Assembly: GCF_003030345.1 (NCBI RefSeq)
Contig: NZ_CP028158.1
Coordinates: forward strand, 5,394,001-5,458,000
Source of the DNA: Plantactinospora sp. BC1
GTDB lineage: Bacteria > Actinomycetota > Actinomycetes > Mycobacteriales > Micromonosporaceae
Direction of reading: 5' to 3'
Length of the DNA stretch: 64,000 nucleotides
The position numbers and the translations under genes were made by a program. The notes beneath the pieces were generated by a model. The model saw only the letters and a program-made list of their open reading frames with translations, did no database searches and was not told where the DNA came from. Positions 60,196 through 64,000 of the stretch are shown here, one piece after another (positions within the stretch are counted from its first letter, which is position 1; the number at the start of each line of letters is the position of its first letter).

Positions 60196-60618
60196 TCAGC
60201 GACGGTTGCGTGCCTTCTCCCGGCCCCGGGAGGAGGTGGTCTTGCGGTTGTTCGCCTTCTGGATCGCGTCGACCAGTTCGGCCTTGGTCATCCGGGACCG
60301 ACCCTTGACGTCGAGCCGCTTGGCCAGGTCCATCAGGTGTTCCTTCGGGGCGTTGGCGTCCACGCCACCGGCGGTCGGTGCACGCCGGGCCGGCCCACCG
60401 CCGGCCGCCTGCGCGTCGCTCGGGCCCTTGCGTCCCTTCGGCTCCCAGTGGTCGCCGACCTTCTCGAACGAGTGCTTGAGCGCGGCGAACGCGGTCCGGT
60501 GCGACCGCTGCCCCTCGCCGTACGTCTCGACCGCCGAGTCGTGGGTCTTCGCCCAGGTGTCCTGGGCCTTCTGCGGCGAGCGTCGCAGGGTGCTGGGCAG
60601 AACCTCGCGTCCGGGCAT
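60196..60618 (-). CDS. ChaB + Rho_N domain protein
   Basis: A 140-residue basic protein. Residues ~5-60 match ChaB ('LPSTLRRSPQKAQDTWAKTH' followed by 'DSAVETY'), a fold named for the E. coli cation-transport regulator. Residues ~95-125 are a Rho N-terminal/SAP-like helix pair ('LMDLAKRLDVKGRSRMTKAEL') that can bind nucleic acid. The end is Arg/Lys-rich. The combination suggests a nucleic-acid-binding stress protein (inference). GGAGGAGG precedes the ATG. A weak SigB-like promoter (GTTG-N13-GGGTTT, minus strand 60686-60708) lies upstream. Confidence 0.85.
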   Translation of the reverse strand: MPGREVLPSTLRRSPQKAQDTWAKTHDSAVETYGEGQRSHRTAFAALKHSFEKVGDHWEPKGRKGPSDAQAAGGGPARRAPTAGGVDANAPKEHLMDLAKRLDVKGRSRMTKAELVDAIQKANNRKTTSSRGREKARNRR

Positions 60619-60756
60619 GATCTTCCTCCTCCGGATCGTTGCTCGTCTTCGTCTCCCTGATTCGGTTTCCCGAGCCACCGTCGGCAAACCCGGGCCACGG
60701 GCGGCAACCCACGGCCGCCGTCGGGGGCAGACCCGGGCCGGTCCGCGGCGCCCGGA

Positions 60757-60782
60757 GTTTGTCCATTTCCCGCCCGGGGTAC
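60757..60782 (+). promoter_or_regulatory. SigB-like promoter of the YihY/BrkB gene
   Basis: GTTT (60757-60760), 16 bases, GGGTAC (60777-60782), fitting the actinobacterial general-stress sigma pattern GTTT-N14-16-GGGTA. A second GGGTAT at 60803-60808 lies in a tandem copy of the -10 region (units from about 60770, ~26 bp). Confidence 0.5.
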
Positions 60783-60875
60783 CGGGCAGCGCAACCCGCC
60801 CGGGGTATCCGGGCAGCGCACCCGGCCGGGGGCGCGACCGCGGGCCCGGCCGGCCCCGCCGACTAGGGGGCGAGC

Positions 60876-61859
60876 ATGGCGTCGACCACCGAACCGGTCC
60901 CCGTGGCACCCGGGCGGGACCGCCGCCTCCCGGGTCAACTGCGCCAGTTGCGCTGGTCGACCTGGCGGGGCGTACTGTTCCGCAGCGTCCGGAACTTCGT
61001 CACGGACAACTGCGCCGACTGGGCCGCCGCGCTGACCTACTACGGGGTACTCGCGCTCTTCCCCTCCGCGATCGTGATCGTCGCGCTGGTCGGCCTGGTC
61101 TCCAGCGGCGAGCAGACCATCGACACCATCGCCGGGCTCGCCAGGGACGTCGGTGCCGGCTCGGTGGTCGCCAACGACGGGGTACTGAACGTGCTGCGCG
61201 ACGTCGTGGAGAGCCAGGGTTCGGCGAAGGTACTGCTCGGCTTCGGCGTACTGGCCGCGCTCTGGTCGGCCTCGGGCTACGTCGGCGCGTTCACCCGGGC
61301 CTCCAACGCCATCTACGGCGTCGCCGAGGGTCGGCCGTTCTACCTGCTACGCCCGCTGCAACTCGGGCTGACCGCGATCGCGCTGGTACTGCTCGCGGTG
61401 GTGGCCACCGGGCTGATCGTGAGCGGCCCGGTCACCGACGCGGTCGGCGACGCGCTGGGTCTCGGTGACGCGCCCCGGACCGCCTGGACGGTCGCCAAGT
61501 GGCCGGTGCTGGTCGCCATCATGATGCTGCTGCTCTCGCTGCTGTTCTGGATCGCCCCGAACGTGCGGCAGCCCCGGTTCCGCTGGCTCACCGTCGGCGG
61601 CACCGTCGCGCTCGCCTCCTGGGCCGTCGTCTCGGCCGGCTTCGGCTTCTACGTCTCCCGCTTCGACTCCTACAACGTCACCTACGGCAGCCTCGGCGCG
61701 ATCATCGCCTTCCTGGTCTGGCTCTACCTCTCCAACTGCGCGGTGATGCTCGGCGTGGAGATCAACGCCGAGGTGCAGCGCGGCCGGGCCCGCCAGGGCG
61801 GCGCCGAGGACCCGGTGGAGCCCGCGCTGCCGCCCAGGTCGCCGGCGGACGACGGTTGA
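60876..61859 (+). CDS. YihY/BrkB family inner-membrane protein
   Basis: A 327-residue protein with six membrane helices. Family motifs: 'DNCADWAAALTYYGVLALFP' near residue 45, 'LWSASGYVGAFTRASNAIYG', 'NVRQPRFRWLTVGG' and 'YGSLGAIIAFLVWLYLSN'. Once annotated as ribonuclease BN by mistake; the real role is unknown, probably transport or envelope related. It is divergent from the ChaB gene and sits behind a SigB-like promoter. Confidence 0.92.
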   Translation: MASTTEPVPVAPGRDRRLPGQLRQLRWSTWRGVLFRSVRNFVTDNCADWAAALTYYGVLALFPSAIVIVALVGLVSSGEQTIDTIAGLARDVGAGSVVANDGVLNVLRDVVESQGSAKVLLGFGVLAALWSASGYVGAFTRASNAIYGVAEGRPFYLLRPLQLGLTAIALVLLAVVATGLIVSGPVTDAVGDALGLGDAPRTAWTVAKWPVLVAIMMLLLSLLFWIAPNVRQPRFRWLTVGGTVALASWAVVSAGFGFYVSRFDSYNVTYGSLGAIIAFLVWLYLSNCAVMLGVEINAEVQRGRARQGGAEDPVEPALPPRSPADDG

Positions 61860-61887
61860 CGTACGACGGTTGACGTACCCGGATCCC

Positions 61888-61912
61888 GTTTAGCGCGATT
61901 CCCCTCGGGTAG
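61888..61912 (+). promoter_or_regulatory. SigB-like promoter of the DUF2795 gene
   Basis: GTTT (61888-61891), 15 bases, GGGTAG (61907-61912), ten bases before the ATG. It has the same geometry as the element at 62967-62992. Confidence 0.6.
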
Positions 61913-61922
61913 CGCATCAGAC

Positions 61923-62333
61923 ATGGAACGTGGGAACAGCAAGCACGGCCCCCGCCTGGACGAGCAGATGGACCGGGAGGTGCAGGGCGCGGTGCAGGGC
62001 TCGGTCGGCGGACGCGCGGAGGAGTGGCGCGACCCCGAGCCGGCCGGCGAGGACCAGCCCGGCCTGACCAGGGCACCGGGCAACGACACCCGCACCGGGG
62101 TACCGCAGGGGATGACCTCGGAGGAGGTCGAGGCGCGCAGCCGGCTGGGCCGGTTCATCCCGCTCTCCGCGCTGCCCGGCGACCGCGACGGACTTCGCCG
62201 CAGCGCCGAGGAGAACGAGGCGCCGGACGACATCCTCGCCCAACTGGACCAGCTGCCCGCCGGCACCCAGTTCCAGACCGTCTCCGAGGTGTGGGCCGCA
62301 CTCGGCCACCCGAACGAGACCCGCCGCTGGTAA
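61923..62333 (+). CDS. DUF2795 protein
   Basis: A 136-residue hydrophilic protein. The C-terminal half matches DUF2795: 'SRLGRFIPLSALPGDRDGLR' and 'LDQLPAGTQFQTVSEVWAAL'. The N-terminal half is charged and disordered ('MERGNSKHGPRLDEQMDREV'). Function unknown; such genes often accompany stress proteins. The ATG is only ten bases from the SigB-like -10, so the transcript has almost no leader. The SRPBCC gene follows 61 bp later. Confidence 0.87.
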   Translation: MERGNSKHGPRLDEQMDREVQGAVQGSVGGRAEEWRDPEPAGEDQPGLTRAPGNDTRTGVPQGMTSEEVEARSRLGRFIPLSALPGDRDGLRRSAEENEAPDDILAQLDQLPAGTQFQTVSEVWAALGHPNETRRW

Positions 62334-62394
62334 CGGCCCCCGGGCCCAGCGGCGCAACGGCCAGACCTAGACCGACCGACAAGGAGGAGGCCAG

Positions 62395-62856
62395 ATGAGT
62401 GGCGTGACCAAGTCCGTCGACGTGGCGGTGCCGATCAGGACCGCGTACGACCAGTGGACCCAGTTCGAGGACTTTCCGCAGTTCATGGAGGGCGTCCAGG
62501 AGGTCCGGCAGATCTCGGACACGATGACGCACTGGAAGGTCGAGATCGGCGGGGTCAACCGGGAGTTCGACGCCCGGATCACCGAGCAGCTACCCGACGA
62601 GCGGGTCGCCTGGACCTCGACCGACGGGACCCGGCAGGCCGGTGTGGTGACCTTCCACCGGATCGACGAGAACCACACCCGGGTCACCGCGCAGATGGAG
62701 TTCGAGCCGCAGGGGATCGCCGAGAAGGCCGGCGACAAGCTCGGCGTGGTGGACCGGCGGGTCGCGGGTGACCTGAACCGCTTCAAGGAGTTCATCGAGC
62801 GGCGCGGCACCGAGACCGGTGCCTGGCGCGGGGCGGTCGCCCGGCCGCAGCCGTAG
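62395..62856 (+). CDS. SRPBCC family protein (polyketide cyclase/dehydrase-like)
   Basis: A 153-residue START/Bet v1-like fold protein: 'TKSVDVAVPIRTAYDQWTQF' followed by 'EDFPQFMEGV' is the common start of the actinobacterial cyclase/dehydrase group, with 'DERVAWTSTDGTRQAGVVTF' in the middle. It has a hydrophobic cavity for a lipid or small ligand; the ligand is unknown. AAGGAGGAGG precedes the ATG. It is probably co-transcribed with DUF2795 and is followed by a strong terminator. Confidence 0.88.
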   Translation: MSGVTKSVDVAVPIRTAYDQWTQFEDFPQFMEGVQEVRQISDTMTHWKVEIGGVNREFDARITEQLPDERVAWTSTDGTRQAGVVTFHRIDENHTRVTAQMEFEPQGIAEKAGDKLGVVDRRVAGDLNRFKEFIERRGTETGAWRGAVARPQP

Positions 62857-62880
62857 CTCCGGTCCGGGTACGACGACAAC

Positions 62881-62923
62881 CGGTGGCCGCCGGAAGGGGT
62901 ACGTCCCTTTCCGGCGGCCACCG
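62881..62923. terminator. Terminator after the SRPBCC gene
   Basis: CGGTGGCCGCCGGAAGG and CCTTTCCGGCGGCCACCG pair almost perfectly (one bulged base), 25 bases past the stop. Confidence 0.75.
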
Positions 62924-62966
62924 CCGTGCTGTCCCCGGATCGGCGGGTACGGGAGGGATCGGCGGT

Positions 62967-62992
62967 GTTTGCCCGCCGAGTGGGCCGGGTAG
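62967..62992 (+). promoter_or_regulatory. SigB-like promoter of the acidic small-protein gene
   Basis: GTTT (62967-62970), 16 bases, GGGTAG (62987-62992), ten bases before the ATG at 63003. Confidence 0.6.
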
Positions 62993-63002
62993 GGCGACAG
63001 GC

Positions 63003-63263
63003 ATGACGGACAGGGACAGGCACGTCTGGCGTGACGAGGAGCAGTTGCCACTGCGCGATCTGGAGAGGGCGATGGGCACGTCGACGCCCGACGGGCAGGT
63101 CGACGACGTGACCGGCAACGACGCGGGTGCGGAGTCGACGTTCGGCCACGGCGACGCGGCGGACGACACCGACCGGCCGTACGACGAGGAGCAGGCCGAC
63201 CAGCGCACCGACGAGCAGCGCCGGTACCGGCCGTCGACCACCGGACGCAACGGGCCGCACTGA
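63003..63263 (+). CDS. Acidic hydrophilic small protein
   Basis: An 86-residue, strongly acidic protein without hydrophobic segments ('VDDVTGNDAGAESTFGHGD', 'ADDTDRPYDEEQADQRTDEQ'); probably disordered, hydrophilin-like. I do not recognise a family. Its near-leaderless start behind a SigB-like promoter and its neighbours suggest a stress role (inference). Confidence 0.7.
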   Translation: MTDRDRHVWRDEEQLPLRDLERAMGTSTPDGQVDDVTGNDAGAESTFGHGDAADDTDRPYDEEQADQRTDEQRRYRPSTTGRNGPH

Positions 63264-63270
63264 GCCCGGT

Positions 63271-64000
63271 TCAGCCGGCCGGGACGGGATGGCGGGCCGC
63301 CCGGCGGCTGGACGCCCAGTACAGCGCGATCATGGCCAGCGAGAGTACGACCAGCGCCGGCCCGAGCACCGCGACCGAGGTACGCCCGATCAGCACGCCG
63401 ATCGCGCCCGGGATGATCGCCCCGCCCAGCCCGGAGGCTCCGATCTGCAATCCGATGGTCCGGTCCGCGTGCTGCCGCCCCACCCGTTCGGCGGTGCTGA
63501 GGGTGAGCAGCGGGAAGACCGCCGCCGCGCCGAAGCCGATGACGGCGAGACCGGCCACCGCCAGCCAGCCCGGTCCGGGTATCGCGACGAGCGCCGAGCC
63601 GAACGCCATCGCGTACATGCTGCCGAGCAGCACCCTCCGGGTGCCCAGCCGCTCGGCGACGAACCCCTGCACGACCCGGCCGAGGAAGAGGCTGCCCCAG
63701 TAGAGCGAGACGCAGAGGCCGGCGACGGTCGGGCTGATCCCCCGGTCCTCGGTGAGCAGCAGGAAGGCCCAGAGCCCGGCACCGACCTCGATCGCCACGT
63801 ACACCGCGAAGGTCAGGACGCCGAACCAGACCGCCGGCAGCGCCAGGGTGGCGCCGATCCGTACCGGCCCGGCCGGGGCCGCCGGGGCGGGGTCGGGGCC
63901 TTCGGCGGCGTCGGCGCCGCGTCGACGCTCCCAGGTCCGGACGGTGAGCACGAAGGCCAGCGCCAGCCCGGCCTGGGCGGCGGCCAGGATGCCGTACCCC
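63271..64000 (-). CDS. MFS transporter (N-terminus off the window)
   Basis: The C-terminal 242 residues or so of a major facilitator protein; the frame is open to base 64000, so the start lies to the right. Six to seven membrane helices are visible, with 'SLYWGSLFLGRVVQGFVAER' followed by 'LGTRRVL' (a motif A-like loop of the second half) and 'GLQIGASGLGGAIIPGAIGV'. The pattern fits the FucP/DHA1-like group. Substrate unknown. It converges with the acidic small-protein gene, seven bases apart. Confidence 0.85.
   Translation of the reverse strand, partial: GYGILAAAQAGLALAFVLTVRTWERRRGADAAEGPDPAPAAPAGPVRIGATLALPAVWFGVLTFAVYVAIEVGAGLWAFLLLTEDRGISPTVAGLCVSLYWGSLFLGRVVQGFVAERLGTRRVLLGSMYAMAFGSALVAIPGPGWLAVAGLAVIGFGAAAVFPLLTLSTAERVGRQHADRTIGLQIGASGLGGAIIPGAIGVLIGRTSVAVLGPALVVLSLAMIALYWASSRRAARHPVPAG

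Overview
The window is about 72-75% G+C by eye and carries GTG starts, 4-base GTGA/ATGA gene overlaps, and several genes whose start codon follows a -10 hexamer by 6-7 bases (leaderless starts). Together with the mycobacteria-like order thrS - HIT - pgsA - patA - pimA - pdxS - pdxT - yebC, this points to an actinobacterium, most likely Micromonosporaceae (Micromonospora-like). I see no tRNA, rRNA, CRISPR array, insertion sequence, phage or plasmid gene, so this looks like chromosome.

Left part (1-8.3 kb): a TetR/MFS efflux pair with a candidate operator, an SDR oxidoreductase, a gene-poor stretch with less G+C-rich codon use holding a ferritin-like protein and a DUF417 membrane protein, then yebC with a cold-shock-domain gene, and a divergent FMN reductase / MmyB-type regulator pair. 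Core block (8.3-20.9 kb, mostly minus strand): vitamin B6 synthase (pdxST), the phosphatidylinositol mannoside genes (pimA, patA, pgsA), HIT hydrolase and thrS. It is interrupted by an EF-G-like GTPase (EF-G2), an aldo/keto reductase and a primase-polymerase-domain gene with a LexA-like box.

Middle (21-45.8 kb): a CFA-type methyltransferase, a secreted GH3 beta-glucosidase with CBM2 behind a CebR-like operator, a two-component system, adenosine deaminase with a methyltransferase, a second aldo/keto reductase, CspA, an lprG-p55-like lipoprotein/MFS operon, a stress-type small-protein operon (holin-like, DUF3618, DUF4235), an MscS channel, DUF1206, a cysteine desulfurase-like enzyme, a PQQ-type sugar dehydrogenase, a NagZ-like GH3 enzyme and a RecQ-like helicase.

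Right part (46-64 kb): an eight-gene, tightly overlapping minus-strand operon that encodes ADP-heptose-type sugar activation (GmhA-like, HldE-like, GmhB fused to a GT9 glycosyltransferase), three more glycosyltransferases, an SDR enzyme and, at its end, a poxvirus-type DNA topoisomerase IB. It diverges from a polyprenol-phosphate mannose synthase with a long repetitive tail. Then come a phytoene-desaturase-like oxidoreductase, an aldehyde dehydrogenase, and a stress-like island (ChaB/Rho_N, YihY/BrkB, DUF2795, SRPBCC, acidic small protein) with three SigB-like promoter matches. A partial MFS gene runs off the right edge.

The most interesting points are the heptose/glycan operon in an organism expected to lack LPS, the SigB-like promoters, the LexA-like box before the primase-polymerase gene, the CebR-like operator, and a recurring pattern of short tandem duplications that copy the last codons and stop codon of a gene.
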